64,000 nucleotides of DNA from G963717155 sp963717155 (GTDB lineage: Bacteria; Actinomycetota; Thermoleophilia; Gaiellales; JALYLC01): contig OY970326.1 in assembly GCA_963717155.1 (NCBI GenBank), positions 1,550,001 to 1,614,000 on the forward strand, written 5' to 3'. The notes below the pieces were generated by a model. It worked only from the letters and a program-made list of their open reading frames with translations, had not been told where the DNA came from and did not search any database. Position 1 is the stretch's first letter. Each line of letters opens with the position of its first letter. Positions 17,078 to 27,546 of the stretch are shown here, piece after piece. Both the position numbers and the translations under genes were made by a program.

Positions 17078-17692
17078 GTGAGCGTCGAAGCCGCACACTC
17101 CGTAGGACCGCCCGCCGGCTACGGCCGCTTCGGCTCGATCGACCGCGTGATGGTCGGGCTGATCACGTTCCTCGCCTCCGAGGTGATGCTGTTCGGCGCC
17201 TTCTTCACGGCGTTCTTCTACATCCGGTACTCGGGCGTGTACCCCGTGTATCCGCCGCTGCCGTACGACATCCCCAAGGACCTGACGGGGATCAACACCG
17301 CCATCCTGATCTCGTCGTCCTTCACGATGCACTGGGCCCTGGTCTCGGTGAAGCGGAACAACAGGCTCGGGCTGATCCTCGGACTCTTCTTCACGCTGGC
17401 CCTCGGCCTGACGTTCCTCGGGATCCAGATCTACGAGTACAGGCACATCGGGTTCACGCCCGAGTCGGGTGCGTTCGGCTCGACGTTCTTCTGCCTGACG
17501 GGCCTCCACGGCACGCACGTCTTCATCGGCGCGACGCTGCTGACGATCGCGCTGGTGCGCTCGCTGCGCGGCCACTACTCGGCCGAGAAGCACATGGGCG
17601 TCGAGCTGACCGGCATCTACTGGCACTTCGTCGACTTCGTGTGGGTGGTCCTCTACGCGATCGTGTACCTGATCGCGCCGACGCATTACTAG
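17078..17692 (+). CDS. ctaE: Cytochrome c oxidase subunit III
   Basis: 204 residues from GTG 17078, with TGAGGA just upstream; the longer open frame from 17021 overlaps ctaD and is unconserved. Five predicted membrane helices, with family signatures FLASEVMLFGAFFTAFF near residue 26 and the C-terminal LHGTHVFIG and GIYWHFVDFVWVVLY motifs. It completes the ctaC-ctaD-ctaE operon. No subunit IV gene follows. Confidence 0.93.
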   Translation: MSVEAAHSVGPPAGYGRFGSIDRVMVGLITFLASEVMLFGAFFTAFFYIRYSGVYPVYPPLPYDIPKDLTGINTAILISSSFTMHWALVSVKRNNRLGLILGLFFTLALGLTFLGIQIYEYRHIGFTPESGAFGSTFFCLTGLHGTHVFIGATLLTIALVRSLRGHYSAEKHMGVELTGIYWHFVDFVWVVLYAIVYLIAPTHY

Positions 17693-17819
17693 GACGTGCG
17701 CGAGGCCTCGGCACGTTCTAAATCCCGAAAAACCTACAGGAATCTTCCAGAGCTTCGGCTGCGGTTCTCCACCTCCTGGTCGATCAAAGAGATACCGATC
17801 GAACACCCCTGGAGCGCTC

Positions 17820-18311
17820 ATGGAAGAGACACACTGCCCCATCCATCCCTGGGGTCGCATACGTCCGTATCGAACGAGCGGCCCGCACGGCCGCGGCATC
17901 TACTCGCAATGCGTGCCGGCCAACGGCGAGGCGCCGCACCTGCTCGAGGTGCAGGATCCGCGACTCGGACGCATGCATCTCGCTGCCGTCGCTCCGCGTG
18001 GTGACGTCCACATCGTCGAGGGCTGCGCGTCGGTCCTGACCCGCAGCGAGCTCGAGGTGCTCTGCGCCGCCGCGAACGGCCTGACCTCGAGCGAGACGGC
18101 GCACAGCCTGTTCAAGGGCGAGGCGACCGTCAAGACGCAGCGCCGTCAGATCCTCGCCAAGCTCGGCGCGCGCAACATCGCGCACGCGGTCTGCATCGCG
18201 ACCGAGGACGGCATCGTCAGGTGCGCCGACGGGCCTGAGGTCGACGATCGCTCGCGCGAGCTAGTCGCTGCTTTTCCTCGTAGCGCCGCATCGACGGAGC
18301 GCCCGAGGTAG
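17820..18311 (+). CDS. Small LuxR-type (GerE) transcriptional regulator
   Basis: 163 residues. The C-terminal part (about residues 72-130, LTRSELEVLCAAANGLTSSETAHSLF...VKTQRRQILAKLGARNIAHAV) is a LuxR/FixJ helix-turn-helix. The first 70 residues are not a receiver or sensor domain; they contain two Cys and several His (CPIHPWGRI, SQCVP). Encoded 127 nt after ctaE. The spacer contains a GATC-flanked inverted repeat around 17776-17800, but no clear promoter. The 3' end overlaps a convergent membrane gene, and because that gene is frameshifted, the exact C-terminus should be treated with care. Confidence 0.65.
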   Translation: MEETHCPIHPWGRIRPYRTSGPHGRGIYSQCVPANGEAPHLLEVQDPRLGRMHLAAVAPRGDVHIVEGCASVLTRSELEVLCAAANGLTSSETAHSLFKGEATVKTQRRQILAKLGARNIAHAVCIATEDGIVRCADGPEVDDRSRELVAAFPRSAASTERPR

Positions 18312-18872
18312 CGCAGCAGGTGGGCGCCGAAGAGGGCGACCCACCAGACGCTCGCGACCAGGTGGACGTTCGCGGCGAACGAGCCCGTCCGACGGGCGCG
18401 CGAGCAGCCACGCACCCGTGACGATCAGCGGGATGGCGAGGGCCGCGAGCAGCAGGGATGCGCCCTCCGTGAGGGCGCGGTGCAGATCGAGGCCGCGCCG
18501 CAGGCGCGTGCCGCCGGCGTCGACGAGCTTCCAGCAGACGAGCAGCAGGGCGACCGCCGAGACGATCGCGTGCACCCAGCTGAAGGCGGTTGACGGCCGC
18601 CGGCCGTCGAGCGCGAACGTGTAGAGGACGAGTCCCGAGCCGGTCGCCAGGATCAGCGGTATGAGCGCGATCAGTCCGATGCGCGAGGTCGAGCGGCGCA
18701 CCCGGCGTGCGCGTGCGCGGTCGGCGCGCGCCCGTCGCCACGCGTCGACGGCCGATTCGTCGAGGTGCACGGGCGGTTGGTCGGCCACGACGAGCGCGAG
18801 CCGTCCAAGGAACGCGAATGCCACGAGCACCGGCACGATGTGCGGGATGTGGAGGACGATGAAGCGCCCCAT
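18261..18872 (-). CDS. Small b-type cytochrome/four-helix membrane protein, frameshifted
   Basis: Start ATG 18872. Predicted helices at residues ~8-28, ~65-85, ~98-118 and ~135-155, with histidines inside or next to helices (SWVHAIVSA, then NVHLVASVWWVALFGAHLL), a layout like cytochrome b561/DUF4405 proteins. The frame as given runs into Arg-rich nonsense after GAWLLARPSDG; the conserved fourth-helix histidine region is in the next frame, reached if one G is removed from the GGG run (plus-strand CCC at 18384-18386). The corrected end is uncertain: stops at 18146 or 18217 both run into the convergent LuxR gene. Haem binding is inference. Confidence 0.5.
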   Translation of the reverse strand: MGRFIVLHIPHIVPVLVAFAFLGRLALVVADQPPVHLDESAVDAWRRARADRARARRVRRSTSRIGLIALIPLILATGSGLVLYTFALDGRRPSTAFSWVHAIVSAVALLLVCWKLVDAGGTRLRRGLDLHRALTEGASLLLAALAIPLIVTGAWLLARPSDGLVRRERPPGRERLVGRPLRRPPAALPRALRRCGATRKSSD

Positions 18873-18882
18873 CGCCCGCTCC

Positions 18883-19134
18883 CTACCGGCGCTCCGCGGC
18901 GAACAACGTCGCGAGGCGGAGGTCGCGCAGCGCCCAGCCCATGATCAGTCCGCCGATGAAGATCAGGCCGTGCTGCGTGAAGTGGACGGTCGAGTTCGAG
19001 TCGGCCGCGTCATCGACCCACGGGGTGATGAGCGACACCTCGAGCACGAGGGCCAGGACGCCGACGAGGAGCGCCGACCGGGGCGACAAGAGCGGAAGCG
19101 CATACCTGCGCTCGGACTCGGAGGCCACGCTCAC
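18883..19134 (-). CDS. Small membrane protein of unknown function
   Basis: About 83 residues from GTG 19134 (alternatives: GTG 19128, or ATG 19170, which would leave almost no promoter space before the divergent gene at 19181). Two hydrophobic helices: ALLVGVLALVLEVSLITPWV and HGLIFIGGLIMGWAL, the second preceded by HFTQH, which could hold a metal or haem. It lies 10 nt before the start of the b-type cytochrome-like gene on the same strand, so the two are probably an operon and may form one membrane complex. No family recognised. Confidence 0.55.
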   Translation of the reverse strand: MSVASESERRYALPLLSPRSALLVGVLALVLEVSLITPWVDDAADSNSTVHFTQHGLIFIGGLIMGWALRDLRLATLFAAERR

Positions 19135-19180
19135 ATCGTACAGCGGGGCACGGGATCGATCCTCTACCATCCCTCTGACG

Positions 19181-19597
19181 ATGGATCAGCTTCGCATGGG
19201 CGACGACCTCGCAAGAGCCCTCGGCGGTCTCGAGCCCGAGACGCGTCAGGCGCTCGGTCGCGCGCTCGAGCGCGGCGCGTTCGAGCTCGAGGGCGGGGAG
19301 TGGGGCGATCCCGACGACGGGGCCGGATGCCTGCTCTCGCTCGCGGCCTGGGAGCTCGGCCTCGAGGACGGCGAGTCGCTGATGCGGCGCTCCGTCGACG
19401 CCGTCCGCGTGCCGGCGCTGTTCGACGCGTGGTGGGGCGATCTGCTCGAGCGCGAGGGTGACGTCATCCGCGCACGGCGCACCGCGCGCGAGCTGATCGG
19501 CGGGATGCTGCACCGCAGCCTCGCCGACGCGCCGCGCGTCGACGAGGTCCTGGCCGAGCGCGAGCCAGAGCCCGAGCCCGTACACGCCTCTCGATGA
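19181..19597 (+). CDS. Hypothetical protein, acidic
   Basis: 138 residues from ATG 19181. Glu/Asp-rich and mostly helical (MGDDLARALGGLEPETRQALGRALERG), with Trp-rich segment FDAWWGDLLERE near residue 85 and a Pro-Glu tail. No signal peptide or membrane segment and no known domain recognised. Strong coding character (third-position GC) and divergent orientation from the small membrane gene support it as real. It ends just before the dispersed repeat at 19666. Confidence 0.55.
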   Translation: MDQLRMGDDLARALGGLEPETRQALGRALERGAFELEGGEWGDPDDGAGCLLSLAAWELGLEDGESLMRRSVDAVRVPALFDAWWGDLLEREGDVIRARRTARELIGGMLHRSLADAPRVDEVLAEREPEPEPVHASR

Positions 19598-19665
19598 GCC
19601 GTGCGTTCGCCGCGCTCGCCGCGGCGTTCGCAACCCTCGCCTCCGCAGGACCGGCGGCGACGCGA

Positions 19666-19832
19666 AGCCGCGGAAAAGACGCAGGTGGAGAGCGTGGCTC
19701 TCGGAACCTCGCCGTGGTCGCGTAAGGCGCAACGCAGACGTCGTCGATCCGTCGCAACCGTGATCGCGGCCAGGCCGCCCACGAAATCGTTCGACCAGGA
19801 TCCACAGGTCGCGGCTCGACGGCGTTCGAGAG
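19666..19832 (+). repeat. Dispersed intergenic repeat, copy R1
   Basis: This 3' intergenic region shares blocks with two other places in the window. GGAAAAGACGCAGGT (19672-19686), CTCGGAACC (19699-19707), GGTCGCGTAAGGCGC (19716-19730) and the block TCCGTCGCAACCGTGATCGC (19748-19767) recur at 55509-55600 (same orientation) and, inverted, at 55700-55865. The right part (GATCCACAGGTCG, about 19799-19811) also matches copy R3. No protein-coding gene is supported inside it; frames through it are shadows. Confidence 0.75.
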
Positions 19833-19838
19833 CGCCAG

Positions 19839-20876
19839 CTAGCTGCGCGCCCGCGCGGTGGACTCGCGCACCACGAGCCGCGTCTTCAGCTCGATGTGCA
19901 GCGCCTCGAGCCGCTGGTTGTCGAGCAGGCGCAGCAGCAGGCTGACGGCCATGCGACCCATCTCTGCGAGCGGCTGGCGCACCGTCGTCAACGACGGGTA
20001 GACGATCGCGGACTGCTCCGAGTCGTCGAAGCCGACGATCGAGATGTCCTCGGGAACCCGGAGGCCCCGTTCCCGGGCGACGCGCATCGCTCCGATCGCG
20101 GTGTTGTCGTTGAAGGCGAAGATCGCGGTCGGCGGGTCCGGCTCGTCCAGCAATCTGCCCGCAGCCATCGCACCTCCCTCGATCCCGAAGCTCGACTCGA
20201 GGATGATCGCGGGATCGGGCAGGACGCCTGCCGCCGCCATGGCGCCGTGGTAGCCGTTCAGGCGCTCGGTGCTCGCGAGGTACTGCTGCGGTCCAGTGAT
20301 CGCGCCGATCCGCCGGTGACCGAGCGAAAGCAGGTGCTCGGTCGCAGCGCGGGCACCCGAGGCGTTCGCGGCCGAGACGGCCGGGATGCCCTCGTCGAGC
20401 GCCACGCGGGGATCGACGATCACGAACGCGTAGCCCTTGCGGCGAAGGATCTTGAGCTCGTTGTTCGACTCCTCCGGCAACATCAGCACCGCGCCATCGG
20501 TCGTACCGTGCATGAGACGGTCGAGCAGCGTGACCTCGCGCTCGTGATGATGCAGCGTGGGGCAGAGCACCATCCGCATGTCCTGCTCGTAGAGCGCCTC
20601 GGCCGCTCCGGAGAGGATCGACATGAAGTACGTCGCCTCGACGATCGGCAGCATCACGCCGACCAGTCCCGTGCGGCCGCCCGACAGGGCGCGTGCGCTG
20701 CGGTTCGCGGTGAATCCGCGATCGCGCACGACGCGCAGCACTGCTCCCCGCGTCTCCTCGGCGACGCCGGGTCGCTCGTTGAGGACGCGCGAGACCGTGG
20801 CGATCGAGACGCCGGCCGCGCTCGCGATCTCGCGGATCGTCGCGCGGTGTTCGCCGTTCGTGCCGGACGTCGACAT
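19839..20876 (-). CDS. LacI family transcriptional regulator
   Basis: 345 residues. The N-terminal helix-turn-helix and hinge are standard (TIREIASAAGVSIATVSRVLNERPGVAEETR, then NRSARALSGGRTGLVGV), followed by a periplasmic-binding-protein-like ligand domain (GFDDSEQSAIVYPSLTTVRQP near the C-terminus). Divergent from a sugar-type ABC uptake operon with two LacI-type palindromes in the 263-nt spacer, so it very probably represses that operon and itself, and is relieved by a sugar or sugar derivative. The stop lies just beyond repeat R1. Confidence 0.93.
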   Translation of the reverse strand: MSTSGTNGEHRATIREIASAAGVSIATVSRVLNERPGVAEETRGAVLRVVRDRGFTANRSARALSGGRTGLVGVMLPIVEATYFMSILSGAAEALYEQDMRMVLCPTLHHHEREVTLLDRLMHGTTDGAVLMLPEESNNELKILRRKGYAFVIVDPRVALDEGIPAVSAANASGARAATEHLLSLGHRRIGAITGPQQYLASTERLNGYHGAMAAAGVLPDPAIILESSFGIEGGAMAAGRLLDEPDPPTAIFAFNDNTAIGAMRVARERGLRVPEDISIVGFDDSEQSAIVYPSLTTVRQPLAEMGRMAVSLLLRLLDNQRLEALHIELKTRLVVRESTARARS

Positions 20877-20896
20877 GACGCTATTGAAGCAGATAC

Positions 20897-20912
20897 TTGG
20901 AAACGGTTACAA
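20897..20912. promoter_or_regulatory. LacI-type operator 1
   Basis: TTGGAAACGGTTACAA is an imperfect palindrome around a central CG, the usual form of LacI/GalR-family operators. It lies 20 nt upstream of the lacI-family start and would autoregulate that gene. Confidence 0.7.
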
Positions 20913-21006
20913 CTTTTTCGGCTAAATCACGTCATTGGATAGCGAAGGCAGACTCACAAATCCCTATGGACAGTGAATCTGAGCACTTGACCGCCATGAA
21001 ACGATC

Positions 21007-21022
21007 TGGTAAACGTTACCGA
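21007..21022. promoter_or_regulatory. LacI-type operator 2
   Basis: TGGTAAACGTTACCGA contains the palindrome GGTAA-ACG-TTACC around a central CG. It lies about 120 nt upstream of the binding-protein start and 110 bp from operator 1, a spacing compatible with looping between the two divergent promoters. Confidence 0.72.
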
Positions 21023-21139
21023 GTCATGTGCGGAATGTCGCGGCCCGTTGTCGGGTCGAGGGCGCCAGGTGGGGTGCTGACGAGGTGGAATCGCCAGCAA
21101 CCATCGGGTGCCGGGAGAGCTACCGAAGGGGGTAGGGGA

Positions 21140-22885
21140 ATGAGAAGTCCAGCTCGTGCAACGCGCCGTCTGGTGATTGCAGGCGTCGTCGGCGCAGTCG
21201 CGGTCGTGACCGCGAGCCTGGTGCCAGGTGCATCGGCGCGACCCGCGTCGAGCGCGGCCGCGAACGCCGCCGCACACAAGTGCCTCGTCATGACGGGTTC
21301 GGGTGATGCGACGTTCTCGCATGCCTTCAACCCGTACACCGGCTCGACCCTCAACGGCAACATCATGAAGGGCGCGATCTACGAGCCGCTCGTCGTTGCC
21401 ACGGTCGCTGGTGGAGGCCACGTCTATCCGTGGCTCGCGCAGAGCTGGAAGTGGAGCAACGGCAACAAGACGCTGACGCTCCAGATCGTCAAGAACGCCA
21501 AGTGGTCGGACGGCAAGCCGCTGACCGCTGCCGACGTGGTCTACAGCCTGACCGCCGGCAAGCAGGACAAGACGATGGACATCATCGGCCTCACCCGCAC
21601 CGGCACCAACATCGTGTCGGTCAAGCGCGTCGGGCCGAGCGGCGTCGCGATCAACCTCAAGACGCCCGACTCGCAGTTCATCGCCGCCAACCTGAACCTC
21701 CAGTTCGTCGTGCCGCAGCACATCTGGTCGAAGGTCAAGAAGGTCGCGACGTTCACGAACCCGAACCCGGTCGGATCGGGTCCGTTCGATCAGATCGGCC
21801 GCCTCACCAACCAGGACATCGTGTTCAACAAGAACCCGAACTACTGGCTGACCGGCGCGCCGAAGATCCCGTGCCTCGAGTATCTCGAGACGGCATCGAA
21901 CGATGCAGCCCTGCTCGCGATCCAGAGCGGCCAGGTCGACTGGACGCACAACTTCGTCCCGAACGTCGAGCAGGCGTACGAGTCGAAGGATCCCGCGCAC
22001 TACCACGCGTTCTACGCGACGACCGCATACCCGGTGTCGCTGATGTTCGACGACACCTCGTACCCGTTCAGCCTCGTGCCGCTGCGCCAGGCGATCAGCA
22101 TGGCGATCAACCGGAACGACGTCTCGAAGCTCGGTGAGTACGGCTACGCGCCGCCGACCGATGCGATCGGCCTGAGCGGGATCTTCCCGTCCTGGGTGAC
22201 CGATCCGGCCATCAAGTCCCAGGCGGCCGCACTCGCCGCCTACAACCCGGACGGCGCGAAGAAGCTGCTCACGCAGAACGGGTTCACCTACAACGGCAAC
22301 CAGCTCGTCGACCCCAAGGGCAATCCGGTCTCGTTCCAGATCCACGTGATCTCGGGCTGGTCTGACTGGGTCGCCTCGCTGCAGATCATCACCAAGAACC
22401 TGCAGGCGATCGGGATCGACGCGAGCACCAAGCTCGAGCCCGACTACAACACGTGGTACCCGGCCGCTTCGGCCACGAAGGTGCCGACCCTGCTCTGGCA
22501 GGCCGCCTCGCAGGGATCGCCGTACGGGTTCTTCTACGCGAACCTGAGCCAGAACGCGATGATCCCCTCCGGCGAGGACGCAACGTCGACCGGTAACTGG
22601 GAGCACTTCGCGGATGCCAGCGCGACGGGCCTCCTGAACCAGTGGAAGACGTCGCTCAAGCCCGACGTCCAGCACACGCTCGCGACCAAGCTCGAAGCAG
22701 CCTGGCTGCGCACGCTTCCGGTGATCCCGCTCTTCATCGGGCCGCGCTGGTCGACCTACAGCACCAAGTACTTCCACGGGTTCGCGTCGCCGAAGAACTA
22801 CTACGGCGACCCGATCTTCACCACGTTCCCCGACAACGTCCTGTCGTTCACCCGCATCGCACCCGGCGGAAAGTCCGGGGCCTGA
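21140..22885 (+). CDS. ABC transporter substrate-binding protein, family 5
   Basis: 581 residues from ATG 21140, preceded by a purine-rich GGGGGTAGGGG site; the longer frame from 20897 runs through the operators and is not real. A signal peptide ends near ASARPASS; no lipobox cysteine is visible, unusual for a Gram-positive binding protein. SBP_bac_5 features include YEPLVVATVAGGGHVYPWLA, the ADVVYSLT segment and PLRQAISMAINRNDV. Family 5 proteins bind peptides, nickel or oligosaccharides. The LacI regulator and downstream sugar enzymes favour an oligosaccharide. Confidence 0.9.
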   Translation: MRSPARATRRLVIAGVVGAVAVVTASLVPGASARPASSAAANAAAHKCLVMTGSGDATFSHAFNPYTGSTLNGNIMKGAIYEPLVVATVAGGGHVYPWLAQSWKWSNGNKTLTLQIVKNAKWSDGKPLTAADVVYSLTAGKQDKTMDIIGLTRTGTNIVSVKRVGPSGVAINLKTPDSQFIAANLNLQFVVPQHIWSKVKKVATFTNPNPVGSGPFDQIGRLTNQDIVFNKNPNYWLTGAPKIPCLEYLETASNDAALLAIQSGQVDWTHNFVPNVEQAYESKDPAHYHAFYATTAYPVSLMFDDTSYPFSLVPLRQAISMAINRNDVSKLGEYGYAPPTDAIGLSGIFPSWVTDPAIKSQAAALAAYNPDGAKKLLTQNGFTYNGNQLVDPKGNPVSFQIHVISGWSDWVASLQIITKNLQAIGIDASTKLEPDYNTWYPAASATKVPTLLWQAASQGSPYGFFYANLSQNAMIPSGEDATSTGNWEHFADASATGLLNQWKTSLKPDVQHTLATKLEAAWLRTLPVIPLFIGPRWSTYSTKYFHGFASPKNYYGDPIFTTFPDNVLSFTRIAPGGKSGA

Positions 22886-22903
22886 TCCTCTCCCTCTGAG
22901 ATG

Positions 22904-22937
22904 TGCCCGGTGGGCGAGCACCCTCGCTCACCGGGCA
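22904..22937 (+). other. Intercistronic stem-loop after the binding-protein gene
   Basis: TGCCCGGTGGGCGAG pairs with CTCGCTCACCGGGCA (one bulge), forming a strong hairpin between the binding-protein and permease genes. Such elements commonly stabilise the binding-protein mRNA and reduce downstream expression, giving excess binding protein over permease. Confidence 0.65.
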
Positions 22938-22950
22938 TACTCGGGAGAAG

Positions 22951-23943
22951 ATGACGATGCGCTGGCTGATCCGCCGTATCTGCTTCTACGTGTTCGCCCT
23001 GTGGGTCGCGATCACGCTGAACTTCCTGCTTCCGCGGCTGATGCCCGGCGACCCCGCCGGCGGGGTGCTGCAGCGGATGAGCTCGGCGCAGCTCGCCTCG
23101 AACCCGGGTCTGATCCAGACGTACCGCGATCTGCTCGGCGGAGGGCATGAATCGCTCTTCTCCGAGTACCTGGGGTACCTCCACCGCGTCGTCACGCTGA
23201 ACTTCGGGATCTCGACGTCGAACTACCCGACGCGAGTGTCCACCGTGATCGGCAGCACGCTTCCCTACTCGATCTTCCTGGTGGGATTCGCCTTCTTGCT
23301 CGCCTTCATCTTCGGCATCACGGTCGGGATGATCGCCGCCTGGCGCCGGGGCGGCGCCGTCGACAACCTCGTCGTGCCGACGCTGCTCTCGATCAGCGCA
23401 TTTCCGGCGTTCTTCACGGCACTCGTCGCCGTGTACGTGCTCGGCCTCAAGCTCGGCTGGTTCCCACTGGCGCACGCGTACGACACCGGCCTCGTGCCGG
23501 GATTCAACTACACGTTCCTCGAGAGCGCCTTCCGCCACTCACAGCTTCCGATCCTCGTGATCATGTTCGCGTTCGCCGGCGGCTGGGTGCTCAACATGCG
23601 GACGGTGATGATCAACACGATCGAGGAGGACTACGTCGCGATGGCCCACGCCAAGGGGCTGAGCGACCGCCGCGTGATGACGCGCTACGCAGCCCGCAAC
23701 GCGATCCTCCCGCCTCTCAACGGCTTCGCTGCCCAGTTCGCGACCGCCGTCGGCGGCGTCGTCTTCATCGAGTTCGTCTTCAGCTACCCGGGCGCAGGCC
23801 TGACGCTCGTGCAGGCCGCTCTCGGCAACGACTACCCGCTCACGCAGGCCCTGTTGCTGGTCTTCGCGGTGTGCGTGATCGTCGCGAACTTCATCATGGA
23901 CATCCTGAACCTCGTCCTCGATCCGCGCGTGCGGGCGGCCTAG
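22951..23943 (+). CDS. ABC transporter permease (DppB-like)
   Basis: 330 residues from ATG 22951 with CGGGAGAAG upstream. Six predicted helices; the first spans residues ~9-30 (FYVFALWVAITLNFLLPRLMPGDP, with the LPR..PGDP motif characteristic of DppB). The EAA loop is readable as EEDYVAMAHAKGLSDRRVM near residue 228. It forms the membrane channel with the next gene product. Stop precedes the second permease start by 3 nt. Confidence 0.92.
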   Translation: MTMRWLIRRICFYVFALWVAITLNFLLPRLMPGDPAGGVLQRMSSAQLASNPGLIQTYRDLLGGGHESLFSEYLGYLHRVVTLNFGISTSNYPTRVSTVIGSTLPYSIFLVGFAFLLAFIFGITVGMIAAWRRGGAVDNLVVPTLLSISAFPAFFTALVAVYVLGLKLGWFPLAHAYDTGLVPGFNYTFLESAFRHSQLPILVIMFAFAGGWVLNMRTVMINTIEEDYVAMAHAKGLSDRRVMTRYAARNAILPPLNGFAAQFATAVGGVVFIEFVFSYPGAGLTLVQAALGNDYPLTQALLLVFAVCVIVANFIMDILNLVLDPRVRAA

Positions 23944-23946
23944 CCG

Positions 23947-24947
23947 ATGTCGCAGATCCACCCCGTCGCGGCCGACGAGCGAGCTCCGGGCGAGCCGTTC
24001 ATCCCGGTCGACGTTCCGCTGCCATCGCGCGGGAACCGACGAGGGCGATTCGCGATCCCGCTGTGGCTACGGCTCCTACTCGCGAACCCGAAGTCGCGCT
24101 TCGGCCTGATGGTGATCACGGCGATGGTGCTGGTCGCGGTCTTCGCCCCCTGGATCGCGACGCACGACCCGAACGCCTACTCGCTGCTGGACGCCAAGCA
24201 GAGCCCGTCGTGGCACCACTTCTTCGGGACGACCGATCAGGGGAACGACATCTTCTCCCAGGTCGTCTGGGGTGCCCGCACGTCGCTGTTCCTCGGGGCC
24301 GCCGCGGCGACCATCGCGACCGCGCTCGCCGCGACGCTCGGGGTGCTCGGGGCGTACGCCGGCGGCTGGGTCGACGACTCGGTCAACCTGGCGATCAACG
24401 TCTTCCTCGTGATCCCGACGATCCCGCTCCTGGTCGTGGTGTCCTCCTACATGCGGAGCCAGGGATCGGCATCGATGATCCTGATCCTGGGCCTGACCCT
24501 GTGGGCGTTCGAGGCGCGCGTCCTGCGCGCGCAGGCGCTGACGCTGAGCAACAGCGACTTCGTCCTGGCCGCGAAGGTCGCGGGCGAGTCGAGCCGGCGG
24601 ATCATCTTCCACGAGCTGATGCCGAACATGATCAGCCGGATCGCCGCGGCATTCGTGCTCGTCTTCTACGTCTCGATCCTGACGGAGGCCGGCCTCGAGT
24701 TCCTCGGGCTCGGCAACCTGGCGACCTCGAGCTGGGGCGGGACGCTGTACTGGGCGCAGGTCAACTCGACGGTCCTGCAGGACGAGTGGTGGACGTTCGT
24801 GTTCCCCGGATGCGCACTCGCGCTCACCGTGGCGGCGCTCGTGTTCATCCTCGCCGGACTCGACGAGGTCAGCAATCCTCGGCTGCGCCAGCAGAAGACC
24901 CAGCGCAAGATGCTGTCCGGCCTGCTCCTGGGACGAGGACGTCGCGC

Positions 24948-24951
<4 letters not shown>
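23947..24951 (+). CDS. ABC transporter permease (DppC-like)
   Basis: 334 residues. The N-terminal ~60 residues are cytoplasmic, then the first helix (FGLMVITAMVLVAVFAPWIA), the DppC-type GTTDQGNDIFSQVVWGARTSL motif, and the EAA loop (LSNSDFVLAAKVAGESSRRIIFHELMPN). About six helices in total. Partner of the preceding permease; its stop overlaps the first ATPase start (ATGA). Confidence 0.92.
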
Positions 24952-25945
<994 letters not shown>

Positions 25946-25949
<4 letters not shown>

Positions 25950-26839
25950 GCGCGCTCGAGGTGCAGGGGCTCGGCAAGCGCTTCCCGCTGCGGACGGGAA
26001 TCACCTTCAAACGGGAATCGCTCGCGGCCGTCGACGACGTGTCGTTCACCCTGCAGCCGGGCCGGGTGACGGCTCTCGTCGGCGAGAGCGGCAGCGGCAA
26101 GAGCACGGTCGCGCGCATGCTGTCGCGGCTCTATCCGCCGACCGAGGGGAAGATCCTGTTCGACGGCGAGGACGTCAGCGAGCATCGCGGCAAGAAGGAG
26201 GTGCTCGACTACCGCTCCAAGGTTCAGATGATCTTCCAGGATCCGTTCTCCTCGCTGAACCCGGTGAAACGGATCGATCACCACATCGCTCGGCCGCTCC
26301 AGATCCACGGCATCCGCCCCCGGCGCGGCGTCGAGGCGCGCGTCCACGAGCTGTTGCAGCAGGTCGGGCTCATCCCGCCCGCGGAGATCGCGAAGAAGTA
26401 CCCGCATCAGCTGTCAGGCGGACAGCGCCAGCGCGTGGCGATCGCACGCGCGCTCGCGGTCGAGCCGAGCGTGATCCTGTGCGACGAGCCGATCTCGATG
26501 CTCGACGTCTCGATCCGCGTCGGGATCCTCAACCTGATCCTGCAACTCAAGCGCGAGCTTCGCATCGCGTTCCTCTACATCACCCACGACATCGCGAGCG
26601 CGCGCTACGTCGCCGACGAGGTGCTCGTCATGTACCTCGGGCGCATCGTCGAGCAGGGCCCGACGGACGCGGTGCTGCAGGACCCGCAGCACGCGTACAC
26701 GAAGCTCCTGCTGTCGGCGGTCCCCAATCCGGAGAGCGGGCTGCGGCTCGAGCCCCTGGTGCGCGGCGACCTCCACGACGACGGAGCGTCGCGACTCGTA
26801 GAGATCAAATCCGGTCATTTCGTCAGGAGGTCGACATGA
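25946..26839 (+). CDS. ABC transporter ATPase (DppF-like)
   Basis: 297 residues from ATG 25946, overlapping the previous stop. Walker A GESGSGKSTVARMLS, the Q-loop region MIFQDPFSSLNPVK typical of DppF/OppF, signature QLSGGQRQRVAIARALAV, Walker B ILCDEPISMLD and H-loop ITHDIASA. The short C-terminus lacks the cysteine motif of its partner. The next gene starts inside its final codons. Confidence 0.93.
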
Positions 26840-27546
26840 GCAGCTATCGCGTGGGGCTGATGCTCTACTCCGTGCGCGACGCCTGCGCGGCCGACCTCGA
26901 GGGGACGCTCCGCGAGGTTGCAGCGCTCGGCTACCAGGGTGTCGAGATCGTCGACCTCTATGGACACTCGCCCGCGACGGTCGCGGGCTGGCTCGACGAG
27001 CTCGACCTGGTCGCGATCGCGCGCCACAGCAGACTCGAGGACATCGAGAGCCGGCTGCCGGAGCTCGCCGCCGAGGCGCGTGCGCTCGGCTGGGAGCGGC
27101 TCGTCGTGAGCTGGGTCGATCCAGCCAACCTGAGCGACGACACGCTCGATCGCCTCGCCCTCGCGGCAACGGCAGCCTCCTCCGCGGGCCTCGAGCTCGG
27201 GTACCACAACCACGACGCCGAGGTCGAGCAGGGCTTTCTCGACCGGCTGCCACTCGGCGTGTTCCTCGAGCTCGACGCCGGCTGGGCGTGGTACGCGGGC
27301 ACCGACCCGGTCGCTCTCGTCGGTCGGGGGCCGCTCGTGCACATCAAGGACATGCGCAGGCGGGGCGAGCGCTCGTTCTGCGCGGTGGGCGACGGCGGGG
27401 TCGACTTCGCGCGGTTCGTGCCGGCCGCGGTCGACGCCGGCGCCGAGTGGCTGATCGTCGAGCAGGACGAGAGCGAAGGCTCTCCGATCGAGGCCGCACG
27501 ACGTTCGTACGGGACGCTGCAACGCATGCTCGAGGAGGTCGTGTGA
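26836..27546 (+). CDS. Sugar phosphate isomerase/epimerase (xylose isomerase-like TIM barrel)
   Basis: 236 residues from ATG 26836; an AGGAGG site (26825-26830) lies in the end of the ATPase gene. AP endonuclease 2/xylose-isomerase-like fold: GYQGVEIVDLYG, the metal-site segments LELGYHNHDAE, FLELDAGWAW and LVHIKDM. Homologues include IolE/IolI-type inosose or 3-keto-sugar enzymes. Co-transcription with a Gfo/Idh/MocA dehydrogenase is the classic pairing for oxidation and epimerisation of inositols or 3-keto-glycosides. Confidence 0.88.
   Translation: MSSYRVGLMLYSVRDACAADLEGTLREVAALGYQGVEIVDLYGHSPATVAGWLDELDLVAIARHSRLEDIESRLPELAAEARALGWERLVVSWVDPANLSDDTLDRLALAATAASSAGLELGYHNHDAEVEQGFLDRLPLGVFLELDAGWAWYAGTDPVALVGRGPLVHIKDMRRRGERSFCAVGDGGVDFARFVPAAVDAGAEWLIVEQDESEGSPIEAARRSYGTLQRMLEEVV

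Noticed and set aside
22904..22937. Intrinsic terminator that would end the ABC operon after the binding protein
   Set aside because: No T-tract follows and the permease gene begins 13 nt later in the same operon, so an intercistronic stem-loop is the better reading.
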